Origin: Scilla litardierei
Taxonomy: Eukaryota; Streptophyta; Magnoliopsida; Asparagales; Asparagaceae
Direction of reading: 5' to 3'
DNA length: 64,000 nt
NCBI GenBank assembly: GCA_030789695.1
Contig: CM061142.1
Coordinates: forward strand, 607,733,659-607,797,658
Shown here: positions 9,528 through 19,646 of the stretch, one piece after another
Layout of the letters: each line of letters opens with the position of its first letter
Position numbering within the stretch: position 1 is the first letter of the stretch
Program-made: the position numbers and the translations under genes
Notes under the pieces: generated by a model
Databases searched by the model: none
Told to the model about the DNA's origin: nothing
The model's input: the letters and a program-made list of their open reading frames with translations, nothing else

Positions 9528-12002
9528 TTTACAAATTACTTAACACAAAACATTACTTCAGAAGCAATGTGACGACATTCGTCAAAATGTGTTAGACGTT
9601 TTTGTATAACAACTTATTCCGAAATGTGACATCAAAATATGTCACGTTTTCATTTCCTCCTATTTATGCCTCTACTAATGATAAATTAAACTAACTTTCT
9701 CAATTGACTTTCCGAAGTGCCTTCTTCCTTTTCTAAATCACATTTAGATATCAACATAAATAAATAGCTATGCAAGCAACTTATGTATCCAAACGCTTGA
9801 GCTTTGCAATCTTGAGTGTAGCTCAAGAAGTTGCTTGTCTCAAGATCCGGTTGGGATACATAGTCTTGCACCGCTCATGCACTCGTATTCGACTCAAACG
9901 GTTTAATCGAATTCTCAAACTTTGCGGATCAAAATTGTTTGTCCATACAACCTTGAGGGTAGCTCGGCAAGTTGTAGGGAGAAACATACTTTGAATGTCC
10001 TATATGTTCAAGCTGCCTCATATAGAGACGAGTGACATGTAGCGCGAATTTATTTGTTGGACCCAGAACTTAATGAAATCATATTTCTTAAGTCTGTTCT
10101 TTAGAAGGTCATTTAAGGTCAATGAGAATATAGTTTTAATTCTATCAATTAGAATTTAACTCGATATTCAATTAATCAACTTATTGACCAGTTAACTAAT
10201 TCCAATATTATCAATTGATTCTTTGGTAAACATAGTCTTGCCCTAGTTTTAGCATATGTTCAATATTAAATATAGGTAGATTGGCTTTTATCTATCTATA
10301 TCCTCCCACTATTTTTACGAACGTTTTACAGCTTAATAACGAACGATTTAATCGAATTAAAAATTAATGGGTTAGAGTTCCAATCACCTTGAGTCTAAAC
10401 AACCTTGAGTGTAGCTCAACAAGTTGATTGACTCTGCGATCGGAAGATGACTCTTCATCGATCATATCTGATATGACTCTCTTAATCGGTTTTTGCCCCT
10501 AGCCATTCGTGATCATGAGTGTGCTCATCCAAATCACAATGTCTAGTCTAGTCGGACCCTTGTTTTCGTGTCTAGCCTGACTTGCCACGCAGCTCGGTGT
10601 ATGCACGATACGTTGGTTTGGGTCAGGTCTTAGACTACATCTAGGCAGACTACATCCTTGACTAAACTTGCGCCGCCGCTCGGTGTATTCACGACAACGT
10701 CGGTTTGGGTCAAGTCAAGATGTCATCTTATGTATTTAAGAAGTTGGTTTCTACAAGGTTGCCATGTCACAGCTTGAGTGTATCTCAACAACTGTAACAC
10801 GGGCCCTATAGTTGCTAACCCCTAAAACAAGGAGGGCTACGGCTAATCTTGAAAAAGATCATTAACGTATTTGACTTAGATATAGTCCAGGGTGTCATAC
10901 AATCATGATTCGCGACATTGCGGTCCAGCGGAACTCAGCCAGGGAATTGACTAAGCCAGGATCACTATCCCTTAAAGGGTGATCCAGAACTCTTAGCCAA
11001 GCACATTGACTGGATCATGGTCAATTGAATGAAGCTTGTCATTTTTGTATGTATGACATAGAATAAACAGCTTTTATTAACAACTAATTAATCCTATCAA
11101 CTAGTTGCATCCTTAAATTCAAAATTTTAGGATTTGTTTAATAACTTTTATTAAGTCCTTATCAACTATAAGGTTCACGTGCTACCATAATCATTATCAG
11201 GATTTTAATAAATTTTATTAACAACGCTAGAAGCGAAGTCCTTTAGTGAAAATTAATTATAACAATTAGAATTGAAAAATCATTTAAAGGACTACCCTAA
11301 TCAAGAATTAGGTCTTAATATTGTTGTTAATGTTTTATTGAAACATAGCATGTCATTAAAATTCAAGTAATAAATTTTAATCATTTTAATGGCTAACCTA
11401 AAGGGTTGTCTTGTGTTATCAAATAAGGGACAAGATTAACAAGCCATTAAAATAAAGCTACACTAATTTTATCAACATAAAATGAAAGTGTATATCTATT
11501 TAACAATTAAATAAACTACGTTTATCGTATAAACAATTTTTTAGACTTTTAAAAGCAGTTTTAAAAATATCTTATAAATTTAAAACATTACTTTAAAAAA
11601 TTTTCATGTTCAAAAATTTATCATATACAATTTTTAAACATCTAAAACATTTTAAACTTATCGCATAAATTTAAAGCCTTAAAATCAATTTTAAAATTTA
11701 TCACATAAATTTAAAAACACCATTTTAAAATTTCCATGCTTAAAAAATTTATCATATAAAAATTTTTAGGCATCCAAAATAACTTTAAACTTTTAAAGAA
11801 TTAAAATTAGTTTTAAAATTATCACATAAATTTTAAAACGTCATTTTAAAAATTTTCATGTTCAAAAAATTTATCACATAGAATTTTGAACTTCAAAAAC
11901 ATTTTTAAAATTATCTTATAACTTTAAAAAATTTAAAAGTATTTAAAAAGCATTAACAGGTTTAATGAAATCGCAGTACCTAGATCGACTACGCAAACCT
12001 AG
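8047..12002 (-). other. Non-coding interior of the LARD
   Basis: About 3.96 kb with no open frame resembling a retrotransposon protein. The part next to the primer site (about 11040-11960) is extremely A/T-rich with repeated TTTTAAAA-type words. The same feature follows the primer site of the gag-bearing relative (36180-36800). Around 10400-10960 it also shares sentence-like blocks with that relative (around 37400-37930), including the ACTCAAGGTT words and the tract around CTTAGTCAATTCCCTGG. The place where gag would lie holds no gag-like frame. Confidence 0.8.
9498..9523. repeat. (TA)n microsatellite
   Basis: About 13 TA dinucleotides lie in the LARD interior. Confidence 0.93.
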
Positions 12003-12015
12003 GCTCTGATACCAC
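12003..12015 (-). promoter_or_regulatory. Primer-binding site of the LARD (Met tRNA type)
   Basis: On the minus strand, TGGTATCAGAGCC follows the LTR end after one base. This sequence is complementary to the 3' end of plant initiator tRNA-Met and is typical of Ty1/copia elements. It fixes the element's orientation as minus. Confidence 0.9.
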
Positions 12016-12656
12016 TGTAGGGAATTGGCGGTCACTTAGGGCACAAAAATTTCTAGTCCCGTCCTAAGTCGGACGGAACAAAGACACAAAAATCATTTAC
12101 AGCGGAAGAAAAACTAGTTAATCTAAATTAACAAGCAGTTAAAACATTTTTAACTTAGCTCTAAGGTCCAAGACCCTATGCCAAGATCTATGCCGACTTG
12201 GGATGGATCTGACCATCCCAAGAAGGATCTAGCCTACTGCGATTAAACTAAACTAATGCTAATAAAATACTTTAACCACATACCCGGAATCTCAGCCCTG
12301 GAGCAGGCGAGATGTTCCGCGCCGTCTTCCGAGCTGCTCCCGTCCCACGCCGAGCCGCTCCTTGAACCGCTCCCCGAACCGCTCCTCGAACCGCTCCGCA
12401 TCCCGAGGCGATCAATCCCCGTGCCGCCGAGCCAACCACGCGCCGAAGAAAGTTTCACGCGAGTGAAAGCTCCGCCTAGATTTCGGATCCAGAATCCGAA
12501 CTCCTTCCTGGCTTTGCTAGAGCCCTCAGGAGTAAGGAAGAAATTTAGGGAGATGAGAAATATTAATTTAAGCCTAGATCCGAGCGTGCTCCAACATTTA
12601 CGAGAGCCGCTCAGATCTAGAGCTTGGGACGAATTTTGAGAAAGGGGGGAGACCCC

Positions 12657-12707
12657 TATTTATATAGGCGGCGGACTCTCCCCTTTTCTCAAAATCCGAT
12701 GTGGGAC
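12657..12707 (-). promoter_or_regulatory. LARD 5' LTR promoter: USE-like motif plus TATA box
   Basis: On the minus strand, GTCCCACATCG (12707-12697) is followed after 30 bp by TATATAAATA (12666-12657). The positions relative to the LTR ends match the other LTR. This copy would drive the full element transcript. Confidence 0.72.
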
Positions 12708-13035
12708 TAAATAATGAGTTAATTAAAATCAAGTTAGTTTGCACTTCACAAAGTGCAAACTTCCGTGAATTTTAACTCACTCACCATTGAGCTCCAAGAT
12801 TGATACAACCTATCAATACGACGAGCGTTCAACGGTGAACGCATAGGAAAAAACCGTTCGTCAATCGGAGTTCGTTTGACCCTCCAATTGAGTGTCCAAA
12901 GATCAGCCCTAGGCTAGTTTTTCGCAAAAACTGAGCCGTCATTTGATTCTGCACACTTAGGGTTCAAAACCCTAGATGTGGGGCCCATGGGTGGGCCCCA
13001 CGCATCCAGCGCGCGCCAAAAATGCCCAAGTCACG

Positions 13036-13177
13036 CCTGGGCAGAGCCCAGGTCGCGCCTGGGCTCGCCCAGGCCCGCGCCTGGGCTCTCCCCAGGCGCT
13101 GGGCAGAGCCCAGGCAGCGCCTGGGCTAGCCCAGGCAGCGCCTGGGCTAGCCCAGGCAGCGCCTGGGCTAGCCCAGG
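13036..13177. repeat. Array of seven GC-rich palindromes in the LARD 5' LTR
   Basis: Seven CCTGGGC/GCCCAGG units, the last three being identical (CTGGGCTAGCCCAG core with CAGCG spacers). This points to recent expansion of one unit type and loss of others compared with 6525-6706. Confidence 0.92.
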
Positions 13178-14503
13178 CAGCCTGTTCTGCCTTGCATTTA
13201 CTGGGCCTGGCCTGGTCTGATCCTTTGGGCTGTTTTGGCTCTAACTTGAGCATTTGGTGTCCGATTTGGACGCCGTTCAAACCTGGGTCTAGACCGAAGT
13301 ATTTCCGTCTTACCCGTGAACTTTTCCTTGCGTTTATATTATTAAATATTGTATTAAACAATTTAATACACATTTAATCGCTTTTCCATCAAATGCAAAA
13401 TAGTCCCTATCTAAGCTTAAATTACCATATTGCATCAAATGCAATTATCTCTTCTTTTGCATCAAATGCAAATATTCTCCCTAACTATTTTCTACCTATT
13501 ACTAGACGAAGGTCACACTCTTTGTGTGACCCTACGGCCTGACCCTACTACAGGTTGGGCTCGAAGCCCTATATGACAAAGACCACGAGCAGTGGCTGTC
13601 GTCCCTGTTTCAGCATCATCATAATGTGGTTAGCTCATCAACATGAGAATTGTCGGGACCACCCTGACCGTGTTTGTGATGATTTCTGCAGTTATAGTCT
13701 CTTCGTCTAAACTGTGTCGTGTAGATCAAGTCTGGGGTACGGTTAAACTGTCAACCCCAATACCTTGACTCCGGTTAGTTTCGATCAATCTTTAGTCAAT
13801 AAATGTTGGACTTCTTCCAACATACTCTGCGCAGAGTTTTTACTAAAGACCGAACTAACTCTACGACACTAACTCCCATTGACCGGGAGAGACGAATCCT
13901 CTCTTGGTCATTACTCGCCTCGTACGTTTCAAGTGACACCCTATCAAAAGACCTTTCGACAGGCATTGCCTCGAAGCTAGGTCAGTTGATATAAGTGGCA
14001 CCGTTCACGCACAGGTTTGTCAAAATGACCTCAAGTTAAAAGACCAACTATCCTATCATCACTCAGAGTTATCACTGACAGATTGGTCAATATAACCATA
14101 TGATAACTCTAGTGGATCGTTCAGTGAACTCATTCTAATGAGCACCTGTGTCTCGTCTTCGACTTCGCCAAGTCAAGCGATCATGAGATCATCGCCACCG
14201 CTAAACGGTGAAGACTAATACACAATGGTCTATCCGATGTTTCGATATCCTTGTCTCGGAACATCTACGACCACGAACCATTTTAGACTTATGCTACAGA
14301 CGGTCAAACGTTTCTCCATGATCGAGATACTCATATCGATACCTGTTTGACCTTGCATAAAGTCTCAGGACTTTACCTAAGTTGATATCTAATTATAAAA
14401 TAACTTGGATAAATCATTACCAAACAGCTTACTGTTATTTCGAACAAGATGTTTGTGCTATTCACACAGGAATAAATGGCCTCGAGGGCATAATATTCCT
14501 ACA

Positions 14504-14508
14504 GTTGA
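14504..14508. repeat. Target-site duplication (right) of the LARD
   Basis: GTTGA, identical to 5500-5504. The Tekay LTR continues directly after it. Confidence 0.92.
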
Positions 14509-15170
14509 CACTGCAGATCCCCTGTCGCCCAGACACTACGTCCGCACTACTCCAGACACCAGAGAGGCTGGTTTTCCCGAAACTTGTAGTGCAACCCACC
14601 CGTAGAGAAAACTAGAAACCTACCTAAAATCGGCAACATAACACATTAAATTTACTTTCTGCTCCCTTAAAACGATGTGTAACCGTAGATTGACGATCGC
14701 ACTTTTTGACTGTGCACATAGGATAGAATCGTCGGATAGGCTGAACGGACATCTTGACTTGTGACTGTTAGGGTAGCCACGTCCAACCTAGAAACGAACC
14801 TAAATAGGATTTATTGAAAAACACGACCTGATACTGTCACCGTGACCTGTTTCAGACGGACTACCGCGGACGCGACGACTGGACGAGACGCCCTGGACAG
14901 ACGACGCACTCGCCATCACAGGCAAGTGAACCCACTTGTGTTTATGACCGCGTCTTGGTCTTAAATTGTTAAAACTGTTAGACTGTGAATGTACAGGACC
15001 GGACGTGAAATGATAGCGTCCGGGACACCCTGACAGCCTAGACTTGACGACGAAGTCTAGGCGTAAAGACAACAACTTTTGACACCGTATGACTATCTTG
15101 TGTGTGCGTGCGTGTGGACACCCTAGAATAACCTTTCCTGTCTTGTCACGTCCCGTCCCATCTTGCACAG

Positions 15171-15325
15171 CCCAGAGGTCAATAGGGCACTCTCCGAGTG
15201 ATCCCTTGTCATGATACACAGCCCTAGGGCAATAGGGCACTCTCCGAGTGATCCCTTGTCGTGATACACAGCCCAGAGGGAAATACGGCACTCGCCAAGC
15301 TAGAGCGAGTGATCCCTTGTCTTGT
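15171..15325 (+). repeat. Tandem subrepeat inside the Tekay LTR, three units
   Basis: Three units of about 56 bp each contain GATACACAGCCC, a GGGCACTC-type block and GAGTGATCCCTTGTC. Copy B has five units of 58-60 bp (60500-60785, minus sense). Confidence 0.85.
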
Positions 15326-15669
15326 CATGTCTTGTCATGTCTTGAATACTTGGGGTTGGGGTAGGGTTGAGCGTGCGCACGGGAAGAGGGTCTGATTCCC
15401 CTCGAACCGTAAGGCGTGAACCCTTTCGTGTCACACTTGTCTTGTCTTGTCCCGCCATGTCCCGACTTGTCTTGACCCTGTTAGGTTAGTCCCGTAGTTG
15501 GTAGCACACGCTATGACTACTACTTGTCACGTTTTACTTTCCTGCTGCGTTTACTTTCTTTTGTTCCTCTGTTATAACCTCAGCATGCTAATCAACCAGT
15601 AAACCATTATTAAATAGTTAAATAGTCGGTACACTTGCAGTTTGGTCTGACCCTCTTTTGTAGACCTTA

Positions 15670-15708
15670 CCTGACGTACGGTTCCTTCTTTTGGTGTTGT
15701 ACGTCAGG
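15670..15708 (+). repeat. Inverted repeat conserved in Tekay LTRs
   Basis: CCTGACGTAC and GTACGTCAGG pair across a 19-base loop. Copy B has CCTGACGTACA/TGTACGTCAGG at 60116-60154. The right arm also ends as a pyrimidine tract plus CAG, so it could serve as a splice acceptor. Confidence 0.8.
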
Positions 15709-15709
15709 T

Positions 15710-15805
15710 GTTGAGCCAGAGTACGTTGACGAGGCAGACTTGTCAGCAGACGTGGAGCCGGAGGATACTGATCAAGAGTACGATCCAGAGGAGGACCAGA
15801 GTTAG
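15710..15805 (+). other. Short acidic reading frame in the Tekay LTR
   Basis: Thirty-one codons and a TAG, rich in Glu and Asp (VEPEYVDEADL...YDPEEDQS). It follows the CAG acceptor-like end of the inverted repeat. Copy B keeps the same frame and stop at 60019-60114 (minus strand) with no indel and seven base differences, three of them silent. No upstream exon is recognised, so this may be chance conservation of a young LTR. Confidence 0.35.
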
Positions 15806-16429
15806 AGGCCTCTCATTGTTGTTCCGGAGTTTCTGTTCCAGTTTAGATTGGGTACGTAGCACCTTTTGTTTTCCTGTCTAGGTTGGGTGCTTGCACCGGT
15901 AGTTTTCTTTTCTGCAGTTGTAGCCCTTCGGGCATTTTAGACTCTCAGTACTTTGGATGAATAATTTTTGGAATAAACTGATATGATTTTCCTTTCATTA
16001 CTTTTATTGTTCCGTACTAACTTGCAGGGACCTGTTCCTTCGTTTTGGAATACCACAGAAGCTTATTGGGTCTAAGCTCTCAGCTCCGGCCTAAGCGGGC
16101 CTTAGTCACGCTTCGCCTCCGTACTTTTGGCAAGCGGGGCGTGACAACATTTCAAACAACTTTTGGCAAATTGAAAACCAAATCTTTGGGTTGAAGAACC
16201 GAAATTGCCCAAATCTTTTGGAAAATAAAGTTTGAAAATCCCACTTAATTTAGCTGGAATGAAATGTCTTCTAGCAAACTCTCTTTAACTAAAATTAGTA
16301 ATCTTTAGACTAAGTAGCTTAGTTACATGGATCAAACTATAATAAAGATCGCATGAAACAGTTGAAGTTATGGATAGATGAAGTCAGGATGAAGACAGGG
16401 GCCAATGACATATTTAGATTAAGAATTGG

Positions 16430-16589
16430 GCGGGGGCCGCGCATGCGCGTACCCCCTCTGCAACAAATTATGACGTCCACTCTCCCACTTGGGGAGATGG
16501 TAGGCACACGCACCTCCAGAGTGCAATGGAGGCCATGAACCTAGGCCTAGGCCTTCTTGATCACCCAATGACCCCGTCCAGGTAAGTAT
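16430..16589 (-). ncRNA. U1: U1 spliceosomal snRNA, array copy 1
   Basis: U1 snRNA is the RNA of the U1 snRNP, which recognises 5' splice sites by base pairing. On the minus strand the copy starts ATACTTACCTGGACGGGGTC at 16589, the signature 5' end of U1. Stem-loop I has the GATCAAGAAG loop (U1-70K site). Stem-loop II has ATTGCAC (U1A-type site) between CCTCC and GGAGG arms. Stem-loop III is CTCCCCAAGTGGGAG. The Sm region reads ATAATTTGTTG. Stem-loop IV (GGGGGTACGCG...CGCGGCCCCC) ends at about 16430, giving 160 nt, near the usual plant size. The promoter has USE and TATA at the expected places. This copy has no obvious defect. The Tekay A LTR lies 283 bp downstream. Confidence 0.95.
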
Positions 16590-16613
16590 GGATCATGGTT
16601 AGCCGTGCATCCA

Positions 16614-16665
16614 ATTTAATACACATCTCACCCCATCTAATCTCCCCACAATGTCGATGTGGGAC
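16614..16665 (-). promoter_or_regulatory. U1 copy 1 promoter (USE and TATA)
   Basis: On the minus strand, USE GTCCCACATCG lies at 16665-16655 and TATTAAAT at 16621-16614, with 33 bp between them. The start point is 24 bp below the TATA-like box. The spacing is that of Pol II-type plant snRNA genes. Confidence 0.88.
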
Positions 16666-17752
16666 TAAACCCTCGTTTCACTGGCTTTCTACAGTCCATA
16701 CACACCCAATCTTCCAACCCCCCATTTGGACACAAATTACCACGTACAAGTAAGGTTCATGGGACAACAATAAACAAATGCCTTACAAAGATGAAAAATG
16801 TACTCTGATTAACTGAAACTTAATTTGTGCTTGTGACTATGTGGGCGTGTAAACACCTCTACTTGGTCAAATTAGGCAGAGAAAATAAAAGGAAAAAAAC
16901 GTCTTGCATAGTAACATTTGCCTACATACCAAGATTGCCATGTTGAAGTCATCTATAAAATGCAAAGCTGGTATCATAGTTAAGATGACAACAAAAAAAC
17001 AAACGCATTGCAACAGTCCGTCTAACCAACTAAACTCAAAGATGAATATAACTTACAAGAAAAGGATTCTAACTTTCTTACGGGAAAAAACAAAACATAA
17101 ACGTTAACAAGATTATACCTCAGCTTTCTGCACTAATCCATGCTCTCCAAAGATTTGTAACTTGATTTACGTTAATCTAAACAAATCTAAGATGAATATA
17201 ACTCACGTGATTAAAAATGAAGCCGAAAATTAGAGAAAAACTAATAACATCATCGATTAGAGATAATAAACACGAAGAAAATGGTAGAACGGTATGATTA
17301 AACTAGATAGGCCGGTAAACAATATTGTTGTTTAAAGTTATTTACCTTGGAAAAAGCTAATTGGAATACATAGCTTTTATAGTTAGAAATTGAAGGGGTT
17401 TTGGGTATTTACTTTTCAAATATTACTTATTTTGTAATTTACCATACAAGCCTACCATATTATTTAAATACGTTTCAAACAAATTTTGGCAAATTGAAGA
17501 CCAAATCTTTCGGTTGAAGAACCCAAATGGCCCAAATCTTTTGGAAAATAAAGTATGAAAATCCCATTTAATTTAGCTTGAATGAAAAGTCTTCTAGCAA
17601 ACTCTCTTTAACTAAAATTAGTAATCTTTAGACTAAGTAGCATAGTTACATGGATCATACTATAATAAAGATCGCATGAAACAATTGAAGTTATGGATAG
17701 ATGAAGTCAGGACGAAGACATGGGCCAATAAAATATTTAGATTAAGGAATGG

Positions 17753-17912
17753 GCAGGGGCCGCACGTGCGCGTTCCCCCTCTGCAACAAATTATGACGTC
17801 CACTCTCCCACTTGGGGAGATGGTAGGCCCACGCATCTCCAGAGTGCAATGGAGGCCATGAACCTAGGCCTGGGCCTTCTTGATCACCCAATGACCCCGT
17901 CCAGGTAAGTAT
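17753..17912 (-). ncRNA. U1: U1 spliceosomal snRNA, array copy 2
   Basis: This is a full-length 160-nt copy with the 5' end ATACTTACCTGGACGGGG, GATCAAGAAG loop, ATTGCAC loop, CCAAGTGGGAG stem-loop III and ATAATTTGTTG Sm region. Stem-loop IV reads GGGGGAACGCG...GCGGCCCCTGC and still pairs. The CCCCTGC ending is the closest of all copies to the usual plant U1 3' end. The promoter is intact. No obvious defect is seen. The Tat element is inserted upstream of this gene, between it and copy 3, about 590 bp beyond the USE. Confidence 0.95.
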
Positions 17913-17936
17913 GGATCAAGGTTAGCCGTGCATCCA

Positions 17937-17988
17937 ATTTAATACACATCTCACCCCATCTAATCTCCCCACACTGTCGATGTGGGAC
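17937..17988 (-). promoter_or_regulatory. U1 copy 2 promoter (USE and TATA)
   Basis: USE GTCCCACATCG at 17988-17978 and TATTAAAT at 17944-17937, 33 bp apart, minus strand. Confidence 0.88.
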
Positions 17989-18575
17989 TAAACCCTCGTT
18001 TCATTGGCTTTCTACAGTCCATACACACCCAATCTTCCAAGCCCACATTTGGACACAAATTACCACGTTCGAGTTAGGTTCATGGGACAATAATAAACAA
18101 ATGCCTTACAAAGATGAAAAATGTATTCTGATTAACTGAAACTTAATTTGTGCTTGTGACTATGTGGGCGTGGAAACACCTCTACTTGGTCAAATTCGGC
18201 CAAGAAAATAAAAGGAAAAAAATGTCTTGCATAGTAACATTTGCCTACATACCAAGATTGCCATGTTGAAGTCATCTATAAAATGCAAAGCTGGTATCAA
18301 AGTTAAGATGAAAACAAAAAAAAGAAACGCATTGCAACAATCCATCTAACCAACTAAACTCAAAGATGAATATAACCTACAAGAAAAGGATTGAAACTTT
18401 CTTACGGGAAAAAAAACAAAACATTAACGTTAACAAGATTATACCTCGGTTTTCTGCACCGATCGATGCTCGTGAAAGATTTCTAACTTGATTTACGTTA
18501 ATCTAAACTAATCTAAGATGAATGTAACTCACATGATTAAAAATGAAGCCGAAAATTAGAGAAAAACAAATAACA

Positions 18576-18580
18576 GCATC
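18576..18580. repeat. Target-site duplication (left) of the Tat element
   Basis: GCATC precedes the LTR. The right side has ACATC (27023-27027), one mismatch. Uninterrupted units read AACAGCATCGATTA or AACATCATCGATTA here. Confidence 0.7.
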
Positions 18581-19495
18581 TGTTACGCCTATTTGCCCGA
18601 GGCCCGAAAGACACGAGCCCCGAGACCCGACCGCCGGTCAAGAGCCCATCTGTGCACTCAGGCTCACTCGATAAGGCCCTATAGGGGACCCCCCAAATGT
18701 CGATCCGACCCGGCCCCGGTAACACACCGGTCACTCGCCCACTCCTGCGATAACCGCCCCCTCGATCCCGCTACCACTTAATGGCAGTTATAGGGAGGTG
18801 CTGGCATGGCACAGGGAGCGGCGACGGGGGGCGGATCGAGGGGGCACGATTGAGGGCGGGCGAGCGACGTGGGTCGGGGGCAATCACGGCGGAGGTCTAT
18901 AAAGGGGCTAGGAGGATGACAGGACAAGGGACCCGCCTCTCAGGTATCTAGAAACTAAGGTACTCCATCAACGACCTAGTTCCCCCATTTGATGTCCTTC
19001 CTCCCCCGCTCGCGCTGTGAGACGCCGTTCCGATCTCCTCACGAGTCGAACCGTCTCCGCCGGGCCTCCTCTTTCAGATCTCTGTCTGACTTAGGCATCG
19101 GAGGGGATTTGGCCGGAACCAAGGTCCGGCCCCCTGACGAGTGTTCTCGTCTACGCAGGAGGGCATCAGATCCACGGGCCGATGCTTCCCCTCCGCCCCT
19201 CGCCGACCACGCAACCAGCTGGACGATCGAGGCTTCCCCTCGTCGTCCGACCGCCGAGGCCGAGCGTAACCGACCAAGGCCGAGCGTCTCGACCCGGGCC
19301 GAGGCTACCCCTCGCCCTACCAACGGCCGAGGACCCCGATTCAACCCAGTCGACGTGCTCTACATCGTCTGCTGATCCGACTCGAGCCTCGACTACACCA
19401 ACTCGACTCGCCCGAGGGACCCAAACGGGCCCCTTGACCACGTTGACCGGGTTGTCCACGGTCAACGCTTTGTAGTGAGAAAACACTCTGAAACA
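18581..19495 (+). repeat. 5' LTR of the Tat element
   Basis: It runs TGTTACGCC...CTGAAACA and is followed by the primer site. A TATAAA lies at 18898-18903. It is nearly identical to 26101-27022. Confidence 0.95.
18898..18903 (+). promoter_or_regulatory. TATA box of the Tat 5' LTR
   Basis: TATAAA sits within GGAGGTCTATAAAGGGG, followed by a GC-rich leader. The 3' LTR has the same box at 26425-26430. It should drive the pol transcript. Confidence 0.7.
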
Positions 19496-19497
19496 TC

Positions 19498-19514
19498 TGG
19501 CGCCGTCTGTGGGA
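19498..19514 (+). promoter_or_regulatory. Primer-binding site of the Tat element
   Basis: TGGCGCCGTCTGTGGGA starts two bases after the 5' LTR end. Plant Tat-lineage elements commonly carry this TGGCGCC-type site. I cannot confirm the exact tRNA without a tRNA set. Confidence 0.8.
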
Positions 19515-19550
19515 ACGAACTGTCCCACGAAGAAACAAACCACATCTGCG

Positions 19551-19646
19551 ATGACGCGACCTCCCCCATCTCGACGAAAGGGGAGCAAGGCCCTGACGCG
19601 AGGCGACAGGGCCCGCCATCGTTGGCAAGAATGGGCGTGGGCCTGA
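19551..19646 (+). pseudogene. Residual start of Tat gag
   Basis: An ATG 36 bp after the primer site opens a frame of only 31 codons, basic and Arg-rich, that ends in TGA. A full gag of well over 1 kb with a zinc knuckle should lie between here and the protease, but the protease begins about 90 bp later. The simplest reading is an internal deletion that removed nearly all of gag. No CCHC motif is present. The pol frame opens at 19647, right after this stop. Confidence 0.6.

Larger units (their letters stand above)
5505..14503 (-). mobile_element. LARD: non-coding copia-type LTR element, nested in a Tekay LTR
   Basis: Two long terminal repeats (5505-8031 and 12016-14503) bound a 3.98-kb interior. 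The element lies on the minus strand: the primer site (TGGTATCAGAGCC, initiator Met tRNA type) is next to the right-hand LTR, and the polypurine tract (AGTGGGAGAT) is next to the left-hand one. Both ends are TG...CA, and a perfect 5-bp duplication GTTGA flanks it. I find no gag, protease, RT or integrase on either strand. This fits the LARD class of non-autonomous elements that rely on proteins from a relative. The LTR start, promoter, primer site, polypurine tract and several interior stretches resemble the gag-bearing element at 33784-40680, so that element is a relative, but it also lacks pol. The LTRs differ by roughly 2 percent by eye plus palindrome copy number. Confidence 0.88.
12016..14503 (-). 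repeat. 5' LTR of the LARD (2,488 bp)
   Basis: This is the partner of 5505-8031, with the same ends (TGTAGGAATATT at 14503, ending at 12016). It is about 39 bp shorter, mostly because its palindrome array has seven units instead of nine. Scattered single-base differences otherwise separate the two. Confidence 0.92.
1..16146 (+). mobile_element. Ty3/gypsy Tekay/Del-type chromovirus, copy A (5' part outside window)
   Basis: The order is gag zinc knuckle, protease, reverse transcriptase, RNase H, integrase, chromodomain, polypurine tract and a 3' LTR. This order and the C-terminal chromodomain mark a chromovirus of the Tekay/Del lineage. The 3' LTR spans 3994-5504 plus 14509-16146 (about 3.15 kb) and is interrupted by a separate 9.0-kb element. 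The first bases of the window already lie in gag, so the 5' LTR is off the left edge. The element sits in a U1 snRNA repeat unit: the sequence after 16146 (acatttcaaac) joins the repeat consensus (acgtttcaaac). The copy is dead: it has in-frame stops at 1770 and 3738 and a frameshift before the RT. Copy B (59677-64000, opposite strand) belongs to the same family. Confidence 0.93.
14509..16146 (+). repeat. 3' LTR of Tekay copy A, second part
   Basis: The LTR continues after the LARD and ends AAGCGGGGCGTGACA, the reverse of the copy B LTR start. It holds a 56-bp tandem repeat (15171-15325), a conserved inverted repeat (15670-15708) and a short acidic reading frame (15710-15805). The G/C-rich words and CTTGTC-type runs (15330-15480) are shared with copy B. 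Joined parts total about 3.15 kb against 3.12 kb in copy B. Confidence 0.88.
16147..18580 (-). repeat. U1 snRNA tandem array, segment 1 (copies 1 and 2)
   Basis: About 1.8 units of a 1.32-kb head-to-tail repeat. It is cut on the left by Tekay copy A and on the right by the Tat element. Equivalent points in copies 1 and 2 are 1,323 bp apart. Outside the U1 gene and its promoter, the spacer is A/T-rich, and I see no protein gene in it. Confidence 0.95.

Noticed and set aside
16353..16538. A 61-codon open frame recurring in several repeat units (MKQLKLWIDEV...), and frames of 69-85 codons on the other strand
   Set aside because: Both overlap the U1 snRNA gene and its downstream spacer. Their conservation is explained by the RNA gene, and the frames break in several units.
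16578..16590. A perfect plus-strand splice donor CAG|GTAAGTAT in all ten repeat units
   Set aside because: It is the reverse complement of the U1 5' end, which is complementary to splice donors by function. No exon precedes it.
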